Assembly (NCBI GenBank): GCA_963808165.1
Contig: CAWEET010000001.1
Coordinates: 434,001-498,000 of the forward strand
Source: Thiosocius sp963808165
GTDB taxonomy: Bacteria > Pseudomonadota > Gammaproteobacteria > Chromatiales > Chromatiaceae
Direction of reading: 5' to 3'
DNA: 64,000 nt
This document shows positions 49,941 to 58,511 of the stretch, one piece after another. The first letter of the stretch is position 1; each line of letters begins with the position of its first letter. Both the position numbers and the translations under genes were made by a program. The notes under the pieces were generated by a model. The model was not told where the DNA came from, searched no databases, and saw nothing but the letters and a program-made list of their open reading frames with translations.

Positions 49941-51638
49941 ATGCCTGAGATCTTGCCGCAGCAGGGCGTGTCGGAAGAAAGGTTTCTACGGGGGCGCTTG
50001 AATTCAGCGAAGAAGCTAGCGCGCTACGTCGTTACATCGTCGCTACGCTCCTCACGAGCGGCGCTGGTAGAGCACCTGATTGGCACTCGTGTGGCTATCG
50101 AGCGGCTAGGCATCACGCGATTCAAAAAATCAAACGCAACGGGTGATGTGCTGGGGCAACTCGGAAGAATCGCAGGGAGTCCGCCAAAAAGTAAGCTAAG
50201 TATCGCGTTGCCAGAATGGTTGACGGACCCGATTGCCCACAAAGCAGCCTGTGAGCGCGATGCCGCTACTTATGCGGCGATTCTGGATCTTGTCATACGA
50301 CTGAGCGATCAGCGGGAGCGCCGGAAGGCTACGCATCTGATAGGTCTTCTCAAAACCCATCAGCTGGTTCTGGCTTTCGACGGGAGGCCAATAACGATTG
50401 CGGTTATAAGGCAGCTGATAGAAGAGATGGCGGATAAGGTCAGTGTAATCGTGGCGACGGGGGATGCAGACTCGGAGCGCGCCTCTGCGATGGAGACATT
50501 TCGACTGGGCTCTGCGAAGAAGCGAACTATCGGCCTGTGCTCGGATAGCCTTTCAGAAGGCGTCAACCTGCAGCAGGCGTCTGCACTGGTTCACCTGGAT
50601 ATGCCCACTGTGGTCCGCATTGCAGAGCAGCGGGTGGGGCGCGTCGACCGAATGGATAGTCCACACGAGGTTATTGAAGCCTGGTGGCCAGAAGATGCGC
50701 CGGAGTTTGCACTTTCGACAGATGAAAGGTTCATCGAGCGGTATGAGACGGTTGAGAGTCTGCTTGGTTCCAACATGCCGTTGCCTGATGAGATGCAGCG
50801 GCATAGTGCTCCTGTGAGCCCCGACAAGGTAATTGAAGAGTATGAGAGGCAAGCCGAGATCGGAGCCTGGGATGGTATTCAGGATGCTTTCGAGCCGGTG
50901 CGGCAGTTGGTGCAGAGATCAACCGGGTTGGTACCTCCCGATGTCTATGAGCATTATCGGCATATTTCAGCACGGGTCTTGTCGCGGGTCAGCGTAGTGC
51001 GGTCGAAAGCGCCGTGGGCATTCTTTTGTTTGACCGGGGGTGCCTTTGGGGCGCCACGATGGATCCTATTACCGAGTTTCATGGGTACGCCAGTGACTGA
51101 GCTCGGCAACGTATGTGGCGCGCTAAGGGAACGGTTGACGGATGAGACGGACAATCTCCCCTTTGATGAGCGCGGCGCATCTTTGTTGACGAAGTTCCTT
51201 AATCGCTTGGACGAGGCTGAGCGATCATTGCTACCGCGGCGCAAGCAGCGGGCGCTTGAGGAAATGAGGATAGTTGTTGGGAAACTAGCCGAAGAGGCTG
51301 GAGCGACGAGTAAACAGGAACATGTCGATCACTTGGTGAACATCATCGAGATGCTCGATCAGAACGTCCCAGGCTATCAGCCTGACTGGGATGAAGTGGC
51401 AGGCCGATGGCTCGATGTGATTCGCCCCGTCTGGTTCGAGATGCTGACCAAGCGTAAGCGTTCGCGTCCCTTGTTGTTAAAGGATATTCGCAACGAATTG
51501 CTCGCCCGGGGGCCATGGTTGACCGACCAGATACTCAACAGGTTTCGTGAGTTCCCTGTCCTACCCGGTCCTGAGGAGCGAGTGAAGGCCTGTATCTTAG
51601 GTGTGTCCCGATCTCGTCAGCCGATCTGGCCGGTGTGA
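49941..51638 (+). CDS. Helicase C-terminal half (split gene, part 2)
   Basis: 565 residues continuing in the same frame directly after the TAA of part 1. The second RecA-like domain is seen in HLIGLLKTHQLVLAFDGRPIT, DSLSEGVNLQQASALVHLDMPT and motif VI RIAEQRVGRVDRMDS (QRxGRxxR type). A long C-terminal region of about 300 residues follows, of unknown fold. With part 1 it would make one 1093-residue protein. Either the nonsense codon inactivated the gene, or the ATG next to the stop allows re-initiation and two interacting subunits. No good ribosome-binding site precedes the ATG. Confidence 0.7.
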   Translation: MPEILPQQGVSEERFLRGRLNSAKKLARYVVTSSLRSSRAALVEHLIGTRVAIERLGITRFKKSNATGDVLGQLGRIAGSPPKSKLSIALPEWLTDPIAHKAACERDAATYAAILDLVIRLSDQRERRKATHLIGLLKTHQLVLAFDGRPITIAVIRQLIEEMADKVSVIVATGDADSERASAMETFRLGSAKKRTIGLCSDSLSEGVNLQQASALVHLDMPTVVRIAEQRVGRVDRMDSPHEVIEAWWPEDAPEFALSTDERFIERYETVESLLGSNMPLPDEMQRHSAPVSPDKVIEEYERQAEIGAWDGIQDAFEPVRQLVQRSTGLVPPDVYEHYRHISARVLSRVSVVRSKAPWAFFCLTGGAFGAPRWILLPSFMGTPVTELGNVCGALRERLTDETDNLPFDERGASLLTKFLNRLDEAERSLLPRRKQRALEEMRIVVGKLAEEAGATSKQEHVDHLVNIIEMLDQNVPGYQPDWDEVAGRWLDVIRPVWFEMLTKRKRSRPLLLKDIRNELLARGPWLTDQILNRFREFPVLPGPEERVKACILGVSRSRQPIWPV

Positions 51639-51712
51639 TGGCCACCGTTTCTGAATGTTGGCGAAACTGTCGGTGGCCGTTGGTAACGCCGTGCTAACTG
51701 CTTGAGTAAAGT

Positions 51713-51897
51713 AGAAAAACCCCTCCGTGCAACACTTCTGGCCGAACCTTTTCCTGGGGCGGTGGCTCAAGGGGATAGCCTTCCAAAAGTCTAAGAAATG
51801 AATGAGTTAAGTTTCGGGCAAAACCAAAGGTCTGCGCAAATCAGGCGGTTAGGGGGCGTGGGAGAAGAGAGTGGGTCGCTTCGATATTCTCAGCGGT
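51713..51897 (+). repeat. ksgA-start repeat, copy D (left arm decayed)
   Basis: The core and right arm are well conserved (GGTTAGGGGGCGTGGGAGAA right end), but the left arm is recognisable only from AGAAAAACCCCTCCG; CTAAC occurs further left at 51694. Lies between the helicase stop and the 3' end of the zinc permease gene. Confidence 0.85.
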
Positions 51898-51923
51898 TGA
51901 ATTTATGTCCGACTTTGGTCTCC

Positions 51924-52694
51924 TTACCTCGCACCGGGGCTATTGGGGCGGGACCGGTCAACACCGAAAAACAAACCAAATATCATCCCGACAATCGCCA
52001 TTGACCAGACCACGCTAGGTCCGGTGGGTAGGTCCGTCAGGAGCGACCCTACCGATCCGAGGAGATAGCCCGCTATTCCGACGCTGTACGCCGCCATCAG
52101 GCGTCGATGCCTTCTGGTTGCCAGCGCCGGAATAATCAGACTGGCAAATACCAGATATACGCCTACCAGTTGGACGGACGTTGTAACGCTCAACGCAAAC
52201 AACACGTAGAACAGGGTCGGACTAGCTGCGGCGTTGCCCTGGAACCAGAGTGCCAGGATGGCGGACGACAAAGCGATTGGAATCCAGAGATCCTCATAGG
52301 TGACCCAAAGCAGTTGGCCTGCCAGCAGGTCTTTGAGCCGCTCGCCACCATGTGGATCGTTCGCCAGGATCAGCAGCGCTGCGGTGACAGCAAGCACGAA
52401 GATGACACCGATCAGTGCCTCCAATACGTCGCCCCAATGTCGTTCCGCCCAACGCAGTCCCACCGAACCACCGAGTGCCGCAAGAAAGGCCGATAACTGA
52501 ACTGCCCATCCTGGTGGTGCTTCGCTCATGAAGTAGACCAGGATGACGCCCAGTCCTGCGAGTTGTGCGATGGCCAGATCGATGAAAATGATCCCCCTCG
52601 CCAGGACTTGCCGCCCTAGCGGTACGTGGGTGCTGAGCACTACTGCTCCTGCGAGCAGGGGCGGCCCGAGCAAAGATAGATCGATCAGGTTCAC
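51924..52694 (-). CDS. znuB: Zinc/manganese-type ABC transporter permease
   Basis: A 256-residue ABC-3 family permease with about eight hydrophobic segments (LLGPPLLAGAVVLSTHVPLG at the start; SVQLVGVYLVFASLIIPALATR in the conserved coupling region). These proteins import Zn2+, Mn2+ or Fe2+ with an ATPase and a periplasmic binder. Its start overlaps the ZnuA-like stop by 4 bp. No ATPase gene is in the cluster or window, so one must be supplied from elsewhere. Confidence 0.85.
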   Translation of the reverse strand: MNLIDLSLLGPPLLAGAVVLSTHVPLGRQVLARGIIFIDLAIAQLAGLGVILVYFMSEAPPGWAVQLSAFLAALGGSVGLRWAERHWGDVLEALIGVIFVLAVTAALLILANDPHGGERLKDLLAGQLLWVTYEDLWIPIALSSAILALWFQGNAAASPTLFYVLFALSVTTSVQLVGVYLVFASLIIPALATRRHRRLMAAYSVGIAGYLLGSVGSLLTDLPTGPSVVWSMAIVGMIFGLFFGVDRSRPNSPGAR

Positions 52695-53590
52695 GTTCTT
52701 ACCGACTCGGAAAGCCGTCGGATGATCTCGTCGAAAAAACCGAATAGATCATCGCTGTTCGGTACGGCTCCCACTGTATGCGGCAGTACGACAACCGGGG
52801 TGCCCGTCTGCTCCTGGAGCCAAGCCGAAGGTTTCGTATCGTTCGCTGGTGAAAGGATGATCAAATCGGCTTGCTGCTTCTTTAGATCCGCGAGGTGTGC
52901 CATGTTGGGTGGGATGCCGGGTTTCGGCTCCAGCGAACCGGTACGCTGCATACCCAGCCAGTCCAGCAGGTAGACCCATTCGCGATGATGAACCACAGCG
53001 CGCTTGCCTTTGAGTCCTTCGGCTTGGGCCTGCCAGCGTTCGATCGACGAGTTCCACTGCGTTACGAAATCCTGCAGTCGGCTCTCGTAAGTGGGCATGT
53101 TGCCTGGATCCAGTTGTTGAAGCCTCGACGACAGGGCCTTCGCGACTTCGAGCACGCGGCGGGGGTCCAGCTGGATGTGCGGATTACCGTCACCGTGTAC
53201 ATCACCCTCCGCGCGGTCCAGCTTGGCAGGCTTATCCAGTAACACGACCTGTTGAGTCGCTTCAAAGTACCCCGGCTTGCCTGGCAGCACCTTGGGATTC
53301 CTGGCGCGTCGCTGCAACATTGGCATCCAACCTGTTTCCAGTTCGGCGCCTGTGCACACGGCCAGATCGGCCGAGCGCAGTTTCGCGATCAGCGACGGCC
53401 TGGCCTGCACATAGTGCGGATCCTGTCCGGCGTGCGTGGCGGCGAACACCTTGGCATGTTCACCGGCCAGTTCCTCGGTCAATGCCGCCCACTCCGGCTC
53501 ACAGGCGAAGATATTTAGCTTCGCGTGGACCGAACCTGTCAGTAAGCATGCAACTAACAAACCGACTAGTTGTCTGACTTGAGATTTCAT
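52691..53590 (-). CDS. znuA: Periplasmic zinc-binding protein (ZnuA-like)
   Basis: A 299-residue cluster A-I metal-binding protein. The ATG at 53590 follows AAGGAG and gives the signal peptide KSQVRQLVGLLVACLLTGSVHA. Metal-ligand positions are seen as GQDPHYVQARPS, GNPHIQLDP and HHREWVYLL; the charged histidine-rich loop of classical ZnuA is absent, so the metal could also be Mn2+. It delivers metal to the overlapping permease. Outer-membrane and DUF2946-like partners lie upstream in the same direction. Confidence 0.85.
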   Translation of the reverse strand: MKSQVRQLVGLLVACLLTGSVHAKLNIFACEPEWAALTEELAGEHAKVFAATHAGQDPHYVQARPSLIAKLRSADLAVCTGAELETGWMPMLQRRARNPKVLPGKPGYFEATQQVVLLDKPAKLDRAEGDVHGDGNPHIQLDPRRVLEVAKALSSRLQQLDPGNMPTYESRLQDFVTQWNSSIERWQAQAEGLKGKRAVVHHREWVYLLDWLGMQRTGSLEPKPGIPPNMAHLADLKKQQADLIILSPANDTKPSAWLQEQTGTPVVVLPHTVGAVPNSDDLFGFFDEIIRRLSESVRT

Positions 53591-53610
53591 CAACAGACTC
53601 CTTCGCACCG

Positions 53611-55029
53611 TTAGTACTGGTGAGCGCCATGGGCACCCAGGGTCATGATGTACTGCAGGTAAATCTGGTCATCGGTGTCTTCGCGGGAATCGTCGCGTGC
53701 ATACTGCAGGCGTAGACGACTGAACTCACTGGGTGACCAGTCGACCATTGCAGCCCAGCGATGGGGGTCGTCACTACCGCTTTGATAGCCTGATTCCTCG
53801 AAGATGTCGTCGTCGGCCTCGCCGGTCGTATTGCTGATCATCGTGAGGTCGTTGTCGGCACTCAGGTGGTCGTAACGCAGGCCGGCGCGCCACTGCCGAT
53901 TGAACTGTAATATCCCCTGCAGATACCCACCGTCCTGGTCGCCGTCGTAGTCGAACAGGGCATCGCCAGCGCCTTCGCTCAGTGAAACCTGTCCATCCTC
54001 GTCCCGCCAGAAGTACTCGCCCTGGAATATCAGTGCCCTTTCACCGCCCAGATCTATCTTCCAAACGGCATCGAGTGCCGTCAGGTCGGAGTCGCCGTTG
54101 AAACTGGGGCTTTCACCACCGTGGTCGTGGGCATGACCACCTGCCGACCGATCATCAACATCGACATCCATTCGTGATATGCCGAGCTGCCAGCTGTTGT
54201 GCTGTCCGATGTCTCCGCCGACCTTGGTAAAGAGGTTTTGCACGGCTCCGAAATCTCCGGAGTTACCTCCACCCGGGTAGTTGTCGCCGCGCAAGGTCTC
54301 TGCACCGACCTCCACGAACAGCTCATCGAGCGGTGCGATCCAGCTGGCACGGATACCGTCGTCGCGATACTGGCCGCCGAGGAACGCTTGATAGGCCAGC
54401 GGCGCATCGGCGAAATCCCAGGTATGGGTGTGCTTTTCATTGAGGTAACCGACGGACGAATAAAACCGGCCAAAGCGTAAGCCGAGGCCTGCCGGCAGTG
54501 CCAGCGTGTCGACGAAGGCCTCTTCCAGATCGACTTCGATTTCGCCGTCATGCGTGTGCAGTCCAATCGTTGTCTGGCCGTAAAAAAGATTGTCGACGCT
54601 GGCCGACGCCGTCAGCTCGGTTTCCCAAAGTGACAGCCCTTCGTCCTGCAAGCGGGCTTCGCCGCCGAGCGGCATGCCCTCAAGATGAAAATCCTCCGGA
54701 TCTTCAGAGTATGAGGCGTATCCACCCTGCAACACTAGGCTTATCGCAGGATTGAAGCGGTTGTCACCGGTGCGCGGTTTCGCCTGAACCCGTTCTTCAA
54801 CGGCGACAATCTTGCCTTCGGTCGACTTGGCCGTTTCCTCGGCTGTCGCGGCACGTGCCTCGGCCTGCTGAACACGTTGCTCCAAAGCTTGGATCTGTTG
54901 CTCGTGTTGCCGCTTCATCTCCAGGATCATTCGCTTCAGTTCAGCGATATCGGCTGAATCGGCTGAAAACGCACTCACGGGAAAGCTTAACCCAGCCACC
55001 ACGGCCGCATGCAAAAGGGTTCTGTTCAT
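53611..55029 (-). CDS. Outer-membrane beta-barrel protein with coiled-coil N-terminus
   Basis: A 472-residue secreted protein: signal peptide MNRTLLHAAVVAGLSFPVSAFSA, then a coiled coil (residues about 25-85, IAELKRMILEMKRQHEQQIQ) and a long barrel-like part rich in alternating aromatic and acidic residues, ending in YLQYIMTLGAHGAHQY. A histidine-rich loop AGGHAHDHGGE suggests metal contact. Its place directly before znuA suggests it passes zinc through the outer membrane (inference). GGAGAT precedes the ATG. A terminator-like hairpin lies between it and the upstream DUF2946-like gene. Confidence 0.75.
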   Translation of the reverse strand: MNRTLLHAAVVAGLSFPVSAFSADSADIAELKRMILEMKRQHEQQIQALEQRVQQAEARAATAEETAKSTEGKIVAVEERVQAKPRTGDNRFNPAISLVLQGGYASYSEDPEDFHLEGMPLGGEARLQDEGLSLWETELTASASVDNLFYGQTTIGLHTHDGEIEVDLEEAFVDTLALPAGLGLRFGRFYSSVGYLNEKHTHTWDFADAPLAYQAFLGGQYRDDGIRASWIAPLDELFVEVGAETLRGDNYPGGGNSGDFGAVQNLFTKVGGDIGQHNSWQLGISRMDVDVDDRSAGGHAHDHGGESPSFNGDSDLTALDAVWKIDLGGERALIFQGEYFWRDEDGQVSLSEGAGDALFDYDGDQDGGYLQGILQFNRQWRAGLRYDHLSADNDLTMISNTTGEADDDIFEESGYQSGSDDPHRWAAMVDWSPSEFSRLRLQYARDDSREDTDDQIYLQYIMTLGAHGAHQY

Positions 55030-55049
55030 CGATATATCTCCGACGCAAT

Positions 55050-55075
55050 AAAAACCGCTTCTCTAATTGAGAAGC
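55050..55075 (-). terminator. Intrinsic terminator or attenuator upstream of the barrel gene
   Basis: On the minus strand GCTTCTC-AATTA-GAGAAGC is followed by GG and five T residues. It lies after the DUF2946-like gene and 21 bp before the barrel gene, so it could attenuate the operon. Confidence 0.65.
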
Positions 55076-55095
55076 AAACTAACTAATCCAATGAT

Positions 55096-55428
55096 TTATG
55101 CGATCGAAGAAGGTGAGGGTGGTGCGCGGCCCTGATAGGCCGTAAGAAGTCTTGAGGTGAAGTTATTGGAGCAAAGGTTTGGAAGCCGATTTGCGTGAAA
55201 CTGGGCGCCTGAAATAACGACTGTGTCGCTGCTGCCGTGATCAAGGTTGGAGCTCAGAATGCACAGCTGACAGACTTCTTTGCTGTGCTCGTCACGATCG
55301 GCGTCTTCAAGGTGTTCGAGCCCGTGCAGCTGTGAGAACAACTGAGCGACGAGCAGCAACCAAGCCAGTGCAATGAAGTGCAGCCTGCCTCGGGTAGAAG
55401 GTTTGCGTGGTGTAGTGGCTCGGTACAC
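55096..55428 (-). CDS. DUF2946-like small periplasmic protein
   Basis: A 110-residue protein with an N-terminal hydrophobic signal (HFIALAWLLLVAQLFSQLHGLEH), a short acidic/histidine stretch with CQLC, and the tail AYQGRAPPSPSS that is typical of DUF2946 proteins found beside metal-uptake outer-membrane genes. The CxxC and histidines may bind metal. First gene of the zinc cluster, with a candidate Zur site 23 bp upstream. Confidence 0.6.
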   Translation of the reverse strand: MYRATTPRKPSTRGRLHFIALAWLLLVAQLFSQLHGLEHLEDADRDEHSKEVCQLCILSSNLDHGSSDTVVISGAQFHANRLPNLCSNNFTSRLLTAYQGRAPPSPSSIA

Positions 55429-55450
55429 GCGGAAAGGTTATCAGATCCGT

Positions 55451-55468
55451 TGTGTTATATCATTACAT
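55451..55468 (-). promoter_or_regulatory. Candidate Zur box
   Basis: On the minus strand ATGTAATGATATAACACA resembles the gammaproteobacterial Zur palindrome with GATATAACA as the stronger half. It lies upstream of the zinc cluster, as expected for zinc repression. Confidence 0.45.
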
Positions 55469-55475
55469 TGCTGGT

Positions 55476-55717
55476 TGTAGACAGAATTGTCGGCGCTCAT
55501 TCTTTCCACCTCTCTAACCCCGCAGAATCCGCAGAAAAACCCCTCCGGGCAACACTTCTGGCCGAACCTTTTCCTGGGGCGGTGGCTCAAGGGGTTGACC
55601 TGGTGTTTGCGAAGGAATTCAGACGATTATGAAGCAGTGGATTGCGAATGCCCACGGGGATCAGCGAGTTAGGTGCTTGCGGGAGAAGAGAGTGGGTCGC
55701 TTCGATTTTCGCATCGG
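55476..55717 (+). repeat. ksgA-start repeat, copy E
   Basis: Left arm and ksgA core are nearly perfect; the segment right of the core is replaced (GACCTGGTGTTTGCGAAGG and following), and similarity returns at GCGAGTTAGGTGCTTGCGGG. The leftward TTG frame runs about 54 codons to a TGA near 55439. Confidence 0.9.
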
Positions 55718-55942
55718 TACGAATGTTCAGCAAAGAACCCTGAACACCTCGGTTAGGGAGGCAAAAACACCAACTATCTCGGTGACCGACACCATTCAAC
55801 CCCTACACCTCCTGCGCTCAAAGAATAGGCTGGAGGCGTCTACCGTGGTGGGGGAAGTCTACTGTGGATGAAAGATCTGTCATCTGTCCTTTTTAACGCG
55901 CGTAGTTACAATTCGCCACCCGCAGGCTTGGGGCGGCGCATT

Positions 55943-56185
55943 TCAGCCCCAGATATCGCTGTTTGGACGCTTGGCCTTGAGATACAGCATCTCGACCTTG
56001 TTACGTGCCCAGGGTGTCTTGCGCAGTAACTTCAGGCTGGAGTTGATGCTCGGGTCTTTGGCGAAGCACTTGATCCTGATCCGGCGGGCAAGTTCCTCCC
56101 AGCCATAGATCTCCACCAGTTCTGTCAGCAACGCTTTCAGTGTGATGCCGTGCAGCGGGTCTCCGGCTCCGGATTCGTTTGTCAC
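55943..56185 (-). CDS. VF530 family DNA-binding protein
   Basis: An 80-residue protein of the VF530/DUF2132 family: DPLHGITLKALLTELVEIYGWEELARRI, CFAKDPSINSSLKLLRKTPWAR and the ending KVEMLYLK. The family has a four-helix fold like double-stranded DNA-binding proteins. The GTG start overlaps the TGA of the RRM gene (GTGA), so the two are translationally coupled. The longer frame upstream of 56185 lies wholly inside the RRM gene. Confidence 0.8.
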   Translation of the reverse strand: MTNESGAGDPLHGITLKALLTELVEIYGWEELARRIRIKCFAKDPSINSSLKLLRKTPWARNKVEMLYLKAKRPNSDIWG

Positions 56186-56445
56186 TTGCGATTTTCCGAT
56201 GCCGTCTTCGGCCCAGCTCTTTTGACCCGGATGATCTGTCCGTCGACGGATTTGCCGTTGAGCGTTTTCATCGCCGCCTTGGCCTCGCCCTCGCGCGGCA
56301 TCTCGACAAAGCCAAAGCCCTTCGAGGTGCCGGCTTTCTGATCCATGACCAGCGTGCACGACTGGACCGTGCCGAGCGCTTCGAACATCCCCAGCAGTGC
56401 GGCTTCGCTGGTGTTGCGGGCCAGATTGCGGACCAGAAGTTTCAT
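56182..56445 (-). CDS. RRM-domain RNA-binding protein
   Basis: An 87-residue single RRM: RNP2 is KLLVRNLARN at the start and RNP1 is KGFGFVEM, followed by REGEAKAAMKTLNGKSVDGQIIRVKRA. Bacterial RRM proteins of this kind are thought to act as RNA chaperones, often in cold. The ATG at 56445 lies 4 bp after the ybiT stop, and the gene overlaps the VF530 gene, so ybiT-rrm-VF530 read as an operon on the minus strand. Confidence 0.9.
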   Translation of the reverse strand: MKLLVRNLARNTSEAALLGMFEALGTVQSCTLVMDQKAGTSKGFGFVEMPREGEAKAAMKTLNGKSVDGQIIRVKRAGPKTASENRK

Positions 56446-56449
56446 CGGG

Positions 56450-58039
56450 TTATGCGGCCTCTTGTTTGCGCAGGTAGTCTTCATAGCTGCCATGGAAGTC
56501 AACGATTCCGGTTGGCGTCAGTTCGAGAATACGCGTGGCCAGCGAGGAAACAAACTCTCGGTCATGGCTGACGAATAGAAGCGTGCCCGGATAGTTTTCC
56601 AGCGCCAGGTTCAACGATTCTATTGATTCCATGTCGAGATGGTTGGTCGGCTCGTCCATCAACATGATATTGGGCTGTTGAAGCATCAGTTTGCCGAACA
56701 GCATGCGGCCCTGTTCACCGCCGGAGATCACGCTCACCGATTTCTCGATCTCGTTCTGCGAGAACAGCAGGCGACCGAGGATGCCGCGGATAACCTGTTC
56801 ATCATCGCCCGGTGTACCCCATTGCTGCATCCATTCGAATAGGGTTTCGCCGCCGGCGAAATCACGTGCATGGTCCTGGGCGTAGTAACCAAGCTGCGCA
56901 TTCTCCGACCATTTGACGGTGCCGGCAGAGGGCGTCGCCTCGCCGACCAGGCACTTCAGCAGGGTAGATTTGCCAATACCGTTCGGGCCGATGATGGCGA
57001 CGCGCTCTCCGACTTCGATGGTCAGGTCGAGCTCCGAGAACAACTCCTCGTCGTAATGTTTGCCGAGACCCTTCACCTCCAATGCCAAGCGGTGCAGTTT
57101 CTTCTCCTGGTTGAATCGTATGAAAGGATTTCGTCGGCTGGACGGCTTGATCTCGGTGAGCTCGATCTTGTCGATCTGCCGGGCGCGCGAGGTGGCCTGC
57201 TTGGACTTGGACGCATTGGCCGAGAAGCGACTGACAAAAGCATTTAGCTCGGCGATCTTGGCCTTCTTCTTCGCATTGTCTGCCTGCAGTCGTACTGCCG
57301 CCTGGGTCGCAGCGGTCATGTACTGATCATAGGAGCCGGGGTAGATGCGTACTTCGCCGTAGTCCAGGTCGGCCATATGGCTGCAGACACTGTTCAGGAA
57401 GTGGCGGTCGTGCGAAATGATGATCATCGTGCAGTTGCGTTCGTTGAGGATGCCTTCCAGCCAGCGAATGGCGTTGATGTCGAGGTTGTTGGTCGGCTCA
57501 TCGAGCAACATGATGTCAGGATCCGAAAACAGCACCTGCGCAAGCAGTACGCGCAGCTTCCAGCCAGGTGCGACCTCGCTCATCGGACCGAAATGCTGTT
57601 CAACCGGGATGCCGACGCCGAGCAGCAATTCGCCGGCCCGGGCCTCGGCAGTGTAGCCGTCCATCTCGGCGAAATGCGCCTCCAGATGCGCGGCGCGCAT
57701 GCCGTCTTCTTCGCTCATCTCTGGCTTGGCGTAGATCGCGTCACGCTCCGACTTGATCGCCCAGAGTTCCTTGTGGCCCATGATGACCGTGTCGATGACC
57801 GCGGAATCTTCGTAGGCGAATTGATCCTGCTTCAGCTTGCCGATGCGCTGGTTCGGGTCCTTTGACACATTACCTGAGGAGGGTTCGAGATCGCCGCCAA
57901 GGATCTTCATGAACGTCGATTTGCCGCAACCATTGGCGCCGATCAGGCCGTAGCGATTGCCGTCGGTAAACTTGACCGAGACATCCTCGAACAGGGGCGC
58001 AGCACCAAACTGCATGGTGATATTGGCGGTGGTAAGCAT
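56450..58039 (-). CDS. ybiT: ABC-F ATPase, YbiT type
   Basis: A 529-residue ABC-F protein with two ATPase domains and no membrane part. Walker A motifs are GANGCGKSTF and GPNGIGKSTL; Walker B/linker parts are LLDEPTNNLD and LMDEPTNHLD. The interdomain P-site tRNA interaction motif region (residues about 240-310) is of the length seen in YbiT. ABC-F proteins resolve stalled ribosomes by binding the E site. Followed at once by RRM and VF530 genes. Confidence 0.9.
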   Translation of the reverse strand: MLTTANITMQFGAAPLFEDVSVKFTDGNRYGLIGANGCGKSTFMKILGGDLEPSSGNVSKDPNQRIGKLKQDQFAYEDSAVIDTVIMGHKELWAIKSERDAIYAKPEMSEEDGMRAAHLEAHFAEMDGYTAEARAGELLLGVGIPVEQHFGPMSEVAPGWKLRVLLAQVLFSDPDIMLLDEPTNNLDINAIRWLEGILNERNCTMIIISHDRHFLNSVCSHMADLDYGEVRIYPGSYDQYMTAATQAAVRLQADNAKKKAKIAELNAFVSRFSANASKSKQATSRARQIDKIELTEIKPSSRRNPFIRFNQEKKLHRLALEVKGLGKHYDEELFSELDLTIEVGERVAIIGPNGIGKSTLLKCLVGEATPSAGTVKWSENAQLGYYAQDHARDFAGGETLFEWMQQWGTPGDDEQVIRGILGRLLFSQNEIEKSVSVISGGEQGRMLFGKLMLQQPNIMLMDEPTNHLDMESIESLNLALENYPGTLLFVSHDREFVSSLATRILELTPTGIVDFHGSYEDYLRKQEAA

Positions 58040-58511
58040 GATATTTCCGGGCTCAAGAGCGCTGATGCGAAAAAATGGGAGTGCATTCTACGCTTTTGTC
58101 ACTTGGCTCGCCTGCCGAAGGGGGCTGACGCCTGTAAAAACCCATTTATTCTGCCAACCAGCGATGAGCTGAGCCGAATTCAGGCAGGCGCTGGCGGCCA
58201 TACAGCCCGATAGTAGCCTGCCGCAGAGGCATGCGCGATCACGTTGCCAGGGGCTATCGAACCTATGTGTGGCGAATTCCTAATCATGCCGCAATGGGTG
58301 TCTGAATGTTGAATTGCACTGAACATTGAACCACTTTTGCATCGAAGCTTGACGCGGCGACGAAATGCCATCTATTTGAAACCTGAAAGAAATGCATGAC
58401 TCGAGGTGGCCAATGCAAGTATGCAAATCTGGGTCAAACGAACACGCAATTCAATACACTAGCGAGTCATAGCGCCGGTTTGCGATCAGATATTGGCTCA
58501 GCGGTATGCAG
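58040..58511. other. 472-bp intergenic region
   Basis: Lies upstream of ybiT and downstream of the amidohydrolase gene on the minus strand. Short frames without motifs only; it should contain the ybiT promoter, but no convincing box pair was seen. Confidence 0.4.

Noticed and set aside
57377..57865. 162-codon plus-strand ORF opposite ybiT
   Set aside because: Antisense to a well-supported ABC-F gene.
58180..58371. 63-codon minus-strand ORF between ybiT and the amidohydrolase gene
   Set aside because: No ribosome-binding site or family resemblance.
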